From NCBI GenBank assembly GCA_045604985.1, contig JAZUPD010000039.1:1-28538 (forward strand): 28,538 bases of DNA. Direction: 5' to 3'. Positions 7,714 to 15,133 of this stretch are shown here, one piece after another (within the stretch, counting starts at the first letter, position 1; the number at the start of each line of letters is the position of its first letter). The notes under the pieces were generated by a model that saw only the letters and a list, made by a program, of their open reading frames with translations, was not told the origin of the DNA and ran no database searches. The position numbers and the translations under genes were made by a program. Source of the stretch: SIG710 sp045604985 (GTDB lineage Bacteria; Bacillota; Clostridia; Oscillospirales; CAG-272).

Positions 7714-9654
7714 ATGCTAAAAACCAAGTTTAGATATATGATCTGCACTCTGTTGGCTTTGATAATGCTTTGTCTTACCTCCTGTTCCCCATCGGATCAC
7801 AAGGGTAAATACGAATTTGATGACGAAGGCAAAAAAAGCAAAGGAATAGTCTTATCCGATATTGCCGAATACACGGTGGTTCGAGGCGACCTTTGCTCGG
7901 ATGAGGAGACAAAAGCACTGGTGAAATTCCGAGAAACCGTCATGAAAAACCTCGGAATAACTCTCTCCGCCATTACCGACTGGATAGGCGAGGGACAACA
8001 GGAGCGGGAAAAGGAGATACTCATCGGCGAAACAAACAGAAAAGAGTCGATAGAGCTTATGGAGGGGCTTGGATATAATGATTTTGCCATTAAAAAAATA
8101 GGAACGAAGCTCGTAATCGCAGGAGGCAGCGGAGTTGCCACCATATCAGCAGTTGAATATTTCATCGAAAATTATGTGGATATCTATCAGGCAACCCTCT
8201 CATATCCCGCTGAGGGCTACAAATACACAAATAGTTATCTCGTTTCCTCTATCAGCATTGACGGCACTCCTATCACAGAATTCAAGCTCTATGCAACAGC
8301 TCCCGATATAGACCTTGCGAAGATACAGTCTGCCCTCTCCGGCTCTATTGCGGGTGCATATATTGAAATCTCGGACAATATAAGCCAACATTCAAAGTAT
8401 ATAATATTTGACAAAACAGGGCTAAATGCCGCAAGCTACGGCACAAAGCTTGGCGACGATGGAAATCTTTACGTTTATGGAAGCTATGATTCCTTTGATG
8501 CGGCTTTGGAATATTTCACGGGACCTTATTTTGAAGAACTTGCTCTGTCAAAAGGCACAAAAGACATAGACATCACCTGGCACGACGACAAAACGAAGGA
8601 GCATAACAAAAAGCAGATATATTCAAAAGATGCTCTCATTTCCCTTCTTACATCCGTCTATGAGGACAGAGACAGCATAATGCTCGGAGAAACGGTGAGC
8701 GGTTCTCAAGCAATGCCTTCATATACCATCAGTAATTTCTACGAGGCAACGGGAAAATATCCAGCCATCATCGGTATCGACCTTGCGGGCTACGGACTCC
8801 AGCTTTCTTCAATTGAGGCACTTGATCTTAGCCGTGCAGTTTGCGAGCTTGTGGATTACGCCGCAGACGGAGGTATCATCACCGCCACCGCCCATTTTGA
8901 AAACCCCACGGGCAACTGGACTCTCGGAGACAAGAGCCGAGGCGTGCTTGGAGATGAGGAAAAATGGCAGGAGCTTTTGACGAATGGCAGTGAACTGAAT
9001 ACAAAATTCAAAGACGAACTTGCGCTTTACGCTGCATTCCTTAAGGTGCTTTCGGATAACGGCGTTCCCGTTATCTGGAGGCCTTTCCACGATATGAATA
9101 CAAGCTCCTTCTGGTACGGGATTTCACAAGGAGAAAGCAAAGTCCAAGCACAGTTTCAAAAGCAGCTTTGGATCTATATTTACAACTATTTTTCTTCACT
9201 TGGTATAGATAATCTTATCTGGTCATACAGTCCCGCCGCCGCAAACGGTGAAAATGGTACGGAGGATGTTATGTATTCCTATCCGGGGGATGAATATGTG
9301 GATATGGTTGGTTGTAGCTGGATAACAAAGGATAAAAAAGAACTTGATGGCAATTCAAAGCCCTATCTTAGTCTTACCGAAAAGAGCGGAAAGGTCGGTG
9401 CTATCACAGAATTCGGTCTTGCTGCAGGCAGTGAGCTTCTTGCAAGCACAAGAGAGGAGCAGAAAACACGCTTCAGCGGTGAAGACATCGCATCCCTTCT
9501 CACAAATCTTCGTAAGGAGGGCTACAAATTCTCATATATTCTTCTAAAAAACGGAACGAGCTCTATAAGTTGGCTTGGCGACGGAGCTTTGCTTTGCGAG
9601 GAGGAAATGATATTGACCCTTGACGAGACAGCTGAAAGGCTTTATAACAACTGA
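7714..9654 (+). CDS. Lipoprotein with C-terminal glycoside hydrolase family 26 domain
   Basis: A 646-residue exported lipoprotein. The signal peptide ends in the lipobox LTSC with Cys24, so it is tethered to the outer face of the membrane. Residues about 50-300 form two successive alpha/beta modules (EKEILIGETNRKES, KLVIAGGSGVATISAVEYF) shared with the CE7-like lipoprotein at 16036-18144. Residues about 320-640 are a GH26 catalytic domain (beta-mannanase/beta-1,3-xylanase clan), with GIDLAGYG, GGIITATAHFENP, WRPFHDMNTSSFWYG, LIWSYSP, YPGDEYVDMVGCSW and TEFGL. The expected nucleophile is Glu566 in TEFGL. The acid/base position, normally Glu in RPxHExN, is Asp460 here. The enzyme may therefore be slower, of altered specificity, or binding only. 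The start is set by GGAGG 6 bases upstream. The gene is probably monocistronic, ending in the hairpin at 9758-9781. Substrate is unknown; mannan or related hemicellulose is a family-based guess. Confidence 0.87.
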   Translation: MLKTKFRYMICTLLALIMLCLTSCSPSDHKGKYEFDDEGKKSKGIVLSDIAEYTVVRGDLCSDEETKALVKFRETVMKNLGITLSAITDWIGEGQQEREKEILIGETNRKESIELMEGLGYNDFAIKKIGTKLVIAGGSGVATISAVEYFIENYVDIYQATLSYPAEGYKYTNSYLVSSISIDGTPITEFKLYATAPDIDLAKIQSALSGSIAGAYIEISDNISQHSKYIIFDKTGLNAASYGTKLGDDGNLYVYGSYDSFDAALEYFTGPYFEELALSKGTKDIDITWHDDKTKEHNKKQIYSKDALISLLTSVYEDRDSIMLGETVSGSQAMPSYTISNFYEATGKYPAIIGIDLAGYGLQLSSIEALDLSRAVCELVDYAADGGIITATAHFENPTGNWTLGDKSRGVLGDEEKWQELLTNGSELNTKFKDELALYAAFLKVLSDNGVPVIWRPFHDMNTSSFWYGISQGESKVQAQFQKQLWIYIYNYFSSLGIDNLIWSYSPAAANGENGTEDVMYSYPGDEYVDMVGCSWITKDKKELDGNSKPYLSLTEKSGKVGAITEFGLAAGSELLASTREEQKTRFSGEDIASLLTNLRKEGYKFSYILLKNGTSSISWLGDGALLCEEEMILTLDETAERLYNN

Positions 9655-9757
9655 AAACGGAAAACATATAAAGCCTTTTCTTGATTTCGTCTTTGACTTT
9701 CGTCAAGAGGTCTTCAGATCTATATGCTCCTCGATCAAATTTTTTAACGGTACAAAA

Positions 9758-9781
9758 AGGGACTGAGTTGCCTCAGTCCCT
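9758..9781. terminator. Terminator shared by the GH26 gene and pgsA
   Basis: AGGGACTGAG (9758-9767), loop TTGC, CTCAGTCCCT (9772-9781). Five A precede the left arm, so the minus-strand transcript reads hairpin then U-run, ending pgsA. On the plus strand the tail is TCTCTTTATTTG, a weaker T-rich stop for the GH26 gene. The pgsA stop codon (9773-9775) lies inside the stem. Bases 9655-9757 hold nothing else I can support. Confidence 0.75.
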
Positions 9782-10345
9782 CTCTTTATTTGTTTTTTTA
9801 TGTGTTCCCGAAAGAATAAGCGCATATCTGACGGTATAAAGAACAAGCGAAAGTATCATTGCGCAAAGGCAGCATACGATAAGGAAATTGGCAGTTGAGA
9901 CCGTCATCGGAATTACAAGAAGCACAACTATTATAAGATAAAACATTATAGTTGCCATTTTGCCATACCATTTTGCGCCGTCTACAATATCTGTTGCCCT
10001 TAAAACCAAATATCCCATAAGCCCCACAAAGATCTCCTTGAAAATAAGCACTCCCACGAGAACAAGCATTAGGGGATAATTATATGAAAGACAGGCAACT
10101 ACAGTTATCTGAGTCAACTTATCAGCAATAGGGTCTATGATCTTTCCGAAATCCGTTATAAGCTCATAGTGCCTTGCAATATATCCGTCTATGAAGTCTG
10201 TAATCCCCGATATCACGATAAGCGATGCCGAAAGATATTTCATCTCCATAAAATATGTCCACACAATAAATGGTATAAGAATAATGCGGGCATATGAAAG
10301 CAAATTAGGTAATGTCAAAAACTCTCCCTTAAATCTTTTAAGCAT
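9773..10345 (-). CDS. pgsA: CDP-diacylglycerol-glycerol-3-phosphate 3-phosphatidyltransferase
   Basis: A 190-residue membrane enzyme that makes phosphatidylglycerol-phosphate from CDP-diacylglycerol and glycerol-3-phosphate, the committed step to phosphatidylglycerol. The CDP-alcohol phosphotransferase signature D50xxD53G54xxA57R58x8G67x3D71x3D75 is complete in ITDFIDGYIARHYELITDFG and the following KIIDPIADK. Several hydrophobic helices follow and the C-terminus is basic. It opens with LTLPNLLSYARIILIPFIVW, typical of PgsA. Related CDP-alcohol transferases share the core, so substrate identity rests on overall resemblance. It lies 16 bases behind the small zinc-ribbon membrane protein and is presumably cotranscribed with it. 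The last codons lie in the terminator stem at 9758-9781. Confidence 0.9.
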   Translation of the reverse strand: MLKRFKGEFLTLPNLLSYARIILIPFIVWTYFMEMKYLSASLIVISGITDFIDGYIARHYELITDFGKIIDPIADKLTQITVVACLSYNYPLMLVLVGVLIFKEIFVGLMGYLVLRATDIVDGAKWYGKMATIMFYLIIVVLLVIPMTVSTANFLIVCCLCAMILSLVLYTVRYALILSGTHKKTNKERD

Positions 10346-10361
10346 TTTTCACTCCCGAAAT

Positions 10362-10763
10362 TTATACTTTAACATTAAATTCGCCCTTACATGAGGGGCA
10401 GTTTGCGCTATGTTTCCCTTTCTTTTTCGGGAAACGCAAAACTGCTCCGCAATGGGGGCATTTTTTATAAACATGAGTCCTTCTGTCTCGCCATTTGTTC
10501 TTATTAAGCTTTATAAAATTGTCAAAGCTTCTTTTTATGGCAAGATACTTTTCATTTTCTGCTCTTCTTTTTACTATATTTCTTGAAAGCACTCTGTACG
10601 TCATAAATATCAGAAGTGCCGTTACAGCCACAGACAAAATATAGCTTCCAACAAACAAATTTAGAATAAACAGAATATAAAAAACTATACTTAAAAATAT
10701 GTAAAGCTCGTCTGCGCCGTATCTTCCGTACATAAATCTTATGAATTTCTCTTTCAGTCTCAT
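10362..10763 (-). CDS. Small membrane protein with C-terminal zinc ribbon
   Basis: I do not recognise this 133-residue protein as a named family. It has a basic N-terminus, a hydrophobic block at about 20-57 long enough for two membrane helices, and a charged linker at 61-95. A C-terminal zinc-ribbon follows with two CPxC knuckles: C102/C105 in KCPHCGAVLRFP and C122/C125 in NCPSCKGEFNV. The ribbon should face the cytoplasm if both helices cross. ATG 10763 is preferred over the upstream in-frame ATG at 10784 because GGAGGT lies 5 bases before it. It precedes pgsA by 16 bases, and a 107-base gap separates it from the histidine kinase. Similar short proteins are seen as unnamed membrane genes in Clostridia. 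A role in envelope or lipid metabolism is only suggested by position. Confidence 0.75.
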   Translation of the reverse strand: MRLKEKFIRFMYGRYGADELYIFLSIVFYILFILNLFVGSYILSVAVTALLIFMTYRVLSRNIVKRRAENEKYLAIKRSFDNFIKLNKNKWRDRRTHVYKKCPHCGAVLRFPKKKGKHSANCPSCKGEFNVKV

Positions 10764-10870
10764 ATTCGACCTCCGTATTAACAATTATATGGCAATGGAA
10801 CGCCGAAAAATACAAACAAATTTTTGTTTTTCATATTTTAACACAGGAAAATAAACACAATATAAACGCA

Positions 10871-11902
10871 TCACGAAAGAGGAAGAAAAACAACAAATTC
10901 CGTTCCCTTTCCCACATCGCTTATCACCTTGATTCTTCCCTTGCAAAGCTCCACTATTCTCTTCACAAGAGAAAGACCAAGCCCATTTCCGCTTTCCGAA
11001 TGAGAATCATCACCCTGATAGAATTTGTCAAAAATCCTATCCATTATCTCCTCTTTTATACCTATTCCGTTATCCGAAACAGATATCACAGCCTCTCCAT
11101 TTTTAATCGAGGCGCGAAGGGCGATCCTGCCGCCATCGGGGGTATATTTAACGGAATTTCCAATGAGATTTATCCAAATATGGCTCATCAGCTCCTCATT
11201 TCCGTTATATTCTATCTCATCAAGCTCAATATCTATCTCGATGTTTTTCCTCTCCCATTCCTTTTCAAAAAGCAAAACGCAGTTTCTCAGCTGTTCATCA
11301 AGGAAATAAGGCTTTTTTTCGCCCACAAGCTGTTGATTTTCAAGCCTTGAAAGGAGAAGCACATTGGTTGCCATGTTGGAAAGCCTTTCGCTTTCATGGG
11401 CAATTATCTCTGCATATTTTTTCTTTTCATATTCGTTAAGATCATTGCTCTGAAGCTGCCTTGCAAAGCCTCTTATCGAAACTATGGGAGTCTTGAATTC
11501 ATGGGAAAAATTGTTGATAAAATCAGAACGAAACATTTCCGTACCCTCAAGCTCCTTTGCCATGATGTTGAAATTATCAACAAGCAGACCGATCTCTGAA
11601 ACATGGGTCTTTCTGTCAACGCGCACCGAAAAATCTCCCATAGATATCTTCTTGGTTGCCGCAACGAGATCGTCAAGAGGTCTTATATAAAACCTCATAA
11701 GAAAAGCTGCAAGCAAAGCTCCGAGAATACACCCTATACAAACTATTGCAGGCGTCATCCATGCCTTTGCCATAATAGAGGAGGGGATTGCACCGAGCAA
11801 AATAAGGAGCAAAAGCACGCCTGCGGTGAGAAGTGCCGAAATGCTGATTATAAGTAGCACAAAAAGCATTCCTTTGTTTTGCAACCCTCTGTATTTTTTC
11901 AT
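10871..11902 (-). CDS. Two-component sensor histidine kinase with HAMP domain
   Basis: A 343-residue membrane kinase. Two hydrophobic segments (about 12-38 and 50-72) are separated by only a few residues, so there is almost no extracellular sensor domain and the signal is probably sensed in or at the membrane. A HAMP linker follows (RPLDDLVAATKKISMGDFSVRV, about 74-95). The H box is NFSHEFKTPIVSIRGF with His134. The ATP-binding domain shows the N box (NLIGNSVKYTPDGG, N245/N249), G1 (SDNGIGI), F box (IFDKFYQGD) and G2 (GNGLGL, 305-310). All catalytic motifs are intact. Its start overlaps the response-regulator stop as ATGA, so the two form a coupled pair. The target genes are unknown. Downstream lie the zinc-ribbon protein and pgsA, which may be under the same or a separate promoter. 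Confidence 0.93.
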   Translation of the reverse strand: MKKYRGLQNKGMLFVLLIISISALLTAGVLLLLILLGAIPSSIMAKAWMTPAIVCIGCILGALLAAFLMRFYIRPLDDLVAATKKISMGDFSVRVDRKTHVSEIGLLVDNFNIMAKELEGTEMFRSDFINNFSHEFKTPIVSIRGFARQLQSNDLNEYEKKKYAEIIAHESERLSNMATNVLLLSRLENQQLVGEKKPYFLDEQLRNCVLLFEKEWERKNIEIDIELDEIEYNGNEELMSHIWINLIGNSVKYTPDGGRIALRASIKNGEAVISVSDNGIGIKEEIMDRIFDKFYQGDDSHSESGNGLGLSLVKRIVELCKGRIKVISDVGKGTEFVVFLPLS

Positions 11903-12573
11903 CCTTTTTTTACCGCCTTGTATCCAAGCCCCCTAACAGTAACTATCTCAAAATCACTGTTTTGACCGAATTTTTCTCTTAATCTGTTTATGTGTACATC
12001 AACCGTATGGGAGTCGCTCTCGCTGTCCATATCCCATATCTCATCCATCAGAGCGGTTCTTGTGAATATCTTGCCCTGATAGGAAAGGAGCTTATAAATG
12101 AGCATAAACTCCTTTGGGGGAAGGGCTATTTCGCTCTTTCCGTCAAAAACGGTAAGCTTGTCATAATCAAGCACGGTTCCGCCCACCGTCAGCTTATGTT
12201 CAGAGGTTATTTTTGAGCGGCGAAGCAATGCCGCAATGCGTAAAAGCATCTCCTCCTCGTCAACCGGCTTCACCATATAATCGTCGGTCCCCGAGAGAAA
12301 TCCCTGCTTTTTATCGGCGGGAGCTTCCTTTGCGGTCACCATGAGGATAGGTAGCTCCGAGCCTCCTTCTCTGAGTGTTTTTGTAAACTCATATCCGTCC
12401 ATTTCGGGCATCATAATATCAAGGATCACAAGGTCGATATGCTTATGGTCCATAATTTCAAGAGCCTCTATTCCGTTGGAGGCAAGAATGGGATTATATC
12501 CACTGCGCCGAAGCACAGCCTCCATCAGTAACCTTGTACTCCTATCGTCTTCAACAACAAGTATATCAAACAT
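11899..12573 (-). CDS. OmpR/PhoB-family response regulator
   Basis: A 224-residue regulator with a receiver domain (acidic pocket D9/D10, phosphoacceptor Asp52 in LVILDIMMPEMDG, Thr80 in VTAKE, Lys102 in MVKPVD). A C-terminal winged helix follows, ending RGLGYKAVKKG, with the recognition region DSESDSHTVDVHINRLREKF. It should bind DNA as a phosphorylated dimer. It is the cognate regulator of the kinase at 10871-11902, with which it shares a 4-base ATGA overlap. It starts 16 bases after the ProX-like gene, so all three genes are likely on one transcript. The pair cannot be assigned to a named system from sequence. Confidence 0.93.
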   Translation of the reverse strand: MFDILVVEDDRSTRLLMEAVLRRSGYNPILASNGIEALEIMDHKHIDLVILDIMMPEMDGYEFTKTLREGGSELPILMVTAKEAPADKKQGFLSGTDDYMVKPVDEEEMLLRIAALLRRSKITSEHKLTVGGTVLDYDKLTVFDGKSEIALPPKEFMLIYKLLSYQGKIFTRTALMDEIWDMDSESDSHTVDVHINRLREKFGQNSDFEIVTVRGLGYKAVKKG

Positions 12574-12589
12574 ATCTTATCCTTTCACC

Positions 12590-13126
12590 TTATTCGCCTT
12601 TAAGCTCAATAATGGTTGGGCTATGCCCGGTTGATGGAAGAAATTTTTCAAGAATATCGCTCATTTTTATTTTAAGGCTCGAGGTGTTTACGCACGGATG
12701 ACATCCGAGATATTCCTCAGCCATAATATCCTTATCAATAAGAAGATTGACGTTTTTATCTTTGTCATTTATAAGACCGAGGACTGTAACAGCACCCGGA
12801 CGAAGTCCCATAAGAGAAAAAAGATATTCCTCCGGCGCAAAAGAAAGGCGGGCAATGCCAAGTGCATGGGACACCTCTTTAGTCTTAAAATGCTTATCAC
12901 CGGGCATAAGCAAAAGATAAAAAGCAGTTTTTTGCGAATTGCAAAGGAATAGGTTTTTGCACATTTTCGTGCCAAGCTCACCGTCAACGAGTTCACAATC
13001 GGCAATGGTTGCCGCCGCATCGTGGTCGACCTTCGTATATTCAATCTCAAGATCTTCAAGATATGTATATGTACGTTTTTCAAGCTCACTTCTTTCGCTA
13101 TCAGATCTGTTATGATAAATTTTCAT
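12590..13126 (-). CDS. proX: Prolyl-tRNA editing protein, ProX/YbaK-EbsC domain
   Basis: A 178-residue free-standing trans-editing enzyme of the INS/YbaK superfamily, expected to hydrolyse mischarged Ala-tRNA(Pro). Family features are KNLFLCNSQKTAFYLLLMPGDKHFKTKEVSHALG (catalytic-pocket Lys and conserved basic residues), FAPEEYLFSLMGLRPGAVTVLGLIND, and the C-terminal LGCHPCVNTSSLKI. The G-HP-NT-S pattern is typical of the ProX branch rather than of YbaK, which edits Cys-tRNA(Pro). Length matches the family (about 160-180). It heads an apparent operon with the two-component genes, an unusual setting for an editing factor. Its promoter overlaps that of the divergent DMT transporter. Confidence 0.85.
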   Translation of the reverse strand: MKIYHNRSDSERSELEKRTYTYLEDLEIEYTKVDHDAAATIADCELVDGELGTKMCKNLFLCNSQKTAFYLLLMPGDKHFKTKEVSHALGIARLSFAPEEYLFSLMGLRPGAVTVLGLINDKDKNVNLLIDKDIMAEEYLGCHPCVNTSSLKIKMSDILEKFLPSTGHSPTIIELKGE

Positions 13127-13138
13127 TTAATTTTCCTC

Positions 13139-13167
13139 TTGACACAAATCTCTATTTGTTATATAAT
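13139..13167 (+). promoter_or_regulatory. Consensus promoter of the DMT transporter gene
   Basis: A perfect TTGACA (13139-13144), 17 bases, and a perfect TATAAT (13162-13167). The start would be near 13174, about 66 bases before the ATG at 13240. The -35 lies in the 5' leader of the divergent proX transcript. Confidence 0.75.
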
Positions 13168-13191
13168 AACCTATATTTTATCTAATTTCAA
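13163..13191 (-). promoter_or_regulatory. Promoter of the proX/two-component operon
   Basis: On the minus strand TTGAAA (13191-13186), a 17-base spacer and TATTAT (13168-13163) predict a start near 13156 and a leader of about 30 bases. Its -10 occupies the same bases as the -10 of the plus-strand promoter at 13139-13167. Confidence 0.65.
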
Positions 13192-13239
13192 GCATTTTTT
13201 CAGATTTTTCATGTATTTTTCACATTAAGGGATTAAAAA

Positions 13240-14163
13240 ATGGATTCAGTATTTAAAAAACACTTCGGCAGTCTTGCGCTTCTTCTTGCCGCCGTTATCT
13301 GGGGCTTCGCCTTTGCTGCGCAGACCTCGGGGGCAAAGTCAATACCGGCTTTTTCTCTCAATTCTCTGCGCTCCTTTGTGGGTTCTGCCTTTCTTGCACT
13401 TCTTGTCGCTCTTATATCTACAAAGAAAAAGGACTTTATCCCAAAGGATAAAACCTCACTAAAAACACTAATTATCGGCGGAATCTGCTGCGGTATCGCT
13501 TTGTTTATCGCAACGGGACTTCAGCAATACGCTATCGGTACATACCCCGAGGAAGCAGGTGCTTCCGGCAGAAGCGGGTTTATAACTGCGCTTTATGTGG
13601 TCCTCGTACCTTGCGTCAGTGCTGTTGTTTTTAAGAAAAAAATACATCCCCTTGTGTGGCTCGGAATTGCAATTGCCGTTGTGGGAATGTATCTGCTGTC
13701 ATTTACAAAAGGAATTTCGGGCGTTTATCCGGGAGATCTTATAACATTCCTTTGCGCCGTCTCATTTTGCGGTCATATCCTCGTTATCGACCATTTCGTT
13801 GCAAAAAGCAATGGCATACTTCTCTCTTGTATTCAATTTTTCATAGCGGGACTTCTTTCACTTATAACTGCGCTTATTTTTGAGAAAACTACTCTTTCCG
13901 CAATTATCGACGCACTCATTCCGATACTTTATCTCGGGATCGTATCAAGCGGGGTGGCATATACTCTGCAGGTGGTGGGACAGAAATATACTGCCCCCGC
14001 CACTGCATCCATTCTTATGAGCCTCGAAAGCGTTTTTGCCGTTATCGGCGGCTGGTTGGTGCTGGGTGAGAAGCTTTCCGAACGCGAACTTCTGGGGTGC
14101 CTGTTTATGTTATCAGCAATAATCGTGGCACAGATACCTGATTTTATGAAGGAAAAAAAGTAA
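13240..14163 (+). CDS. DMT superfamily transporter, EamA domain
   Basis: A 307-residue polytopic membrane protein with two EamA repeats (about 12-145 and 155-300), giving about ten membrane helices. Repeat 1 begins LALLLAAVIWGFAFAAQTSG and repeat 2 ends with the typical ILMSLESVFAVIGGWLVLGEKLSERELLGC. Members export or import amino acids, nucleobases, sugars or drugs, and the substrate cannot be read from the sequence. GGGA about 8 bases upstream supports this ATG. It is transcribed divergently from the ProX-like editing gene, with overlapping promoters. Bases 14164-14260 after the stop hold no recognisable terminator. Confidence 0.88.
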   Translation: MDSVFKKHFGSLALLLAAVIWGFAFAAQTSGAKSIPAFSLNSLRSFVGSAFLALLVALISTKKKDFIPKDKTSLKTLIIGGICCGIALFIATGLQQYAIGTYPEEAGASGRSGFITALYVVLVPCVSAVVFKKKIHPLVWLGIAIAVVGMYLLSFTKGISGVYPGDLITFLCAVSFCGHILVIDHFVAKSNGILLSCIQFFIAGLLSLITALIFEKTTLSAIIDALIPILYLGIVSSGVAYTLQVVGQKYTAPATASILMSLESVFAVIGGWLVLGEKLSERELLGCLFMLSAIIVAQIPDFMKEKK

Positions 14164-14260
14164 TAATAAAATGGTGGTGATCCGTCGTAAGTCGGTCCCG
14201 CGGATGAGGTTAAAAAGCTCGCAGAATGTTGATTTTTATAGGTTCTTTCATTTTATATAT

Positions 14261-14953
14261 TTATAAACAAAGCTCGTCCAAGTCTTCTTTCTTTTTGGAA
14301 AGAGCCTCTCTTCTTTGGCAAAGCATCCAATCAAGAACGGTGGTTTCGAGATAAGCATTATCCCAGCTGTTGTGACCAACGCCATGGAAAATGGTGAGCT
14401 TTGCATTTCCGCCGTTTTTATTTACGGACTCAACCATTTCTATTGAATTCCGTGGTGGGACAACGTTATCAACATCGCCATGAAATGCCCAAACGGGAGT
14501 TTTTATAAGGTTTCCGCATCTCCAGGAAAGACCGCCGCCGCAAACCGGAGCGATTGCACAGAAATAATTTGAGAATGTAAGTCCCATTTCCCATGTACCG
14601 AATCCGCCCATGCTGATTCCGGTGATGGCGATCCTGTCCGCATCAGCATTGTATTCCTCTGCCACCTTGTCGATAAGAGCCTTCAGCTCAAAGACGATAT
14701 TATTCCATACTATTTTGCCCGGACACTGTGGGCAAAGAAGGATAAAAGGAAACTTTTTGCCTTCCGCAGCATATTTAGGGAGGGCTTGATTTTGAACATT
14801 AGGAAGCTCATCCTTGCCGTTTCCTCTCTCCCCCGCTCCGTGAAGAAAGACTACCATTGGGTATTTCTTTTCGGGCAAATAGTCCTCGGGGAGAAATACG
14901 TAATAACCGATATCAAATTTCCCGTTCGTGGCATTGAAGAGTCTAGTTTCCAT
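14261..14953 (-). CDS. Cytoplasmic alpha/beta-hydrolase, CE1/PHB-depolymerase-like esterase
   Basis: A 230-residue serine esterase without a signal peptide. The oxyanion region FLHGAGERGNGKDEL (36-50) is typical of the phospholipase/carboxylesterase and CE1-like group. The nucleophile elbow is TGISMGGFG with Ser114, the acid is Asp162 in HGDVDNVVP, and the base His194 in GVGHNSWD, so the triad is complete. A feruloyl- or acetyl-esterase role on imported oligosaccharides fits the neighbouring AraC/CE7 genes, but peptidase-like annotations share the same fold. AAGGAGC 6 bases upstream supports the start. It is divergent from the AraC gene across a 180-base gap holding the AraC promoter; no clear promoter for this gene was found. 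Confidence 0.82.
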   Translation of the reverse strand: METRLFNATNGKFDIGYYVFLPEDYLPEKKYPMVVFLHGAGERGNGKDELPNVQNQALPKYAAEGKKFPFILLCPQCPGKIVWNNIVFELKALIDKVAEEYNADADRIAITGISMGGFGTWEMGLTFSNYFCAIAPVCGGGLSWRCGNLIKTPVWAFHGDVDNVVPPRNSIEMVESVNKNGGNAKLTIFHGVGHNSWDNAYLETTVLDWMLCQRREALSKKKEDLDELCL

Positions 14954-15059
14954 TTTTTTGCTCCTTGATAAAATTTTTATTTACCTATATTATACTCCCG
15001 CCAAAAAATTTTTGCAATACATTTTCAACCGAATCAATATAAAAAATCACGGTTTTTTG

Positions 15060-15088
15060 TTGACAATATGTTTTTCCTTATGTATAAT
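15060..15088 (+). promoter_or_regulatory. Perfect-consensus promoter of the AraC/CE7 genes
   Basis: TTGACA (15060-15065), 17 bases, TATAAT (15083-15088). This is a full consensus match, with a start near 15095 and a leader of about 39 bases to the ATG at 15134. Confidence 0.8.
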
Positions 15089-15133
15089 GAAGAAAGTGGA
15101 ATAAAAATTTTGTTTTGATGTGAGGAAAAAGAT

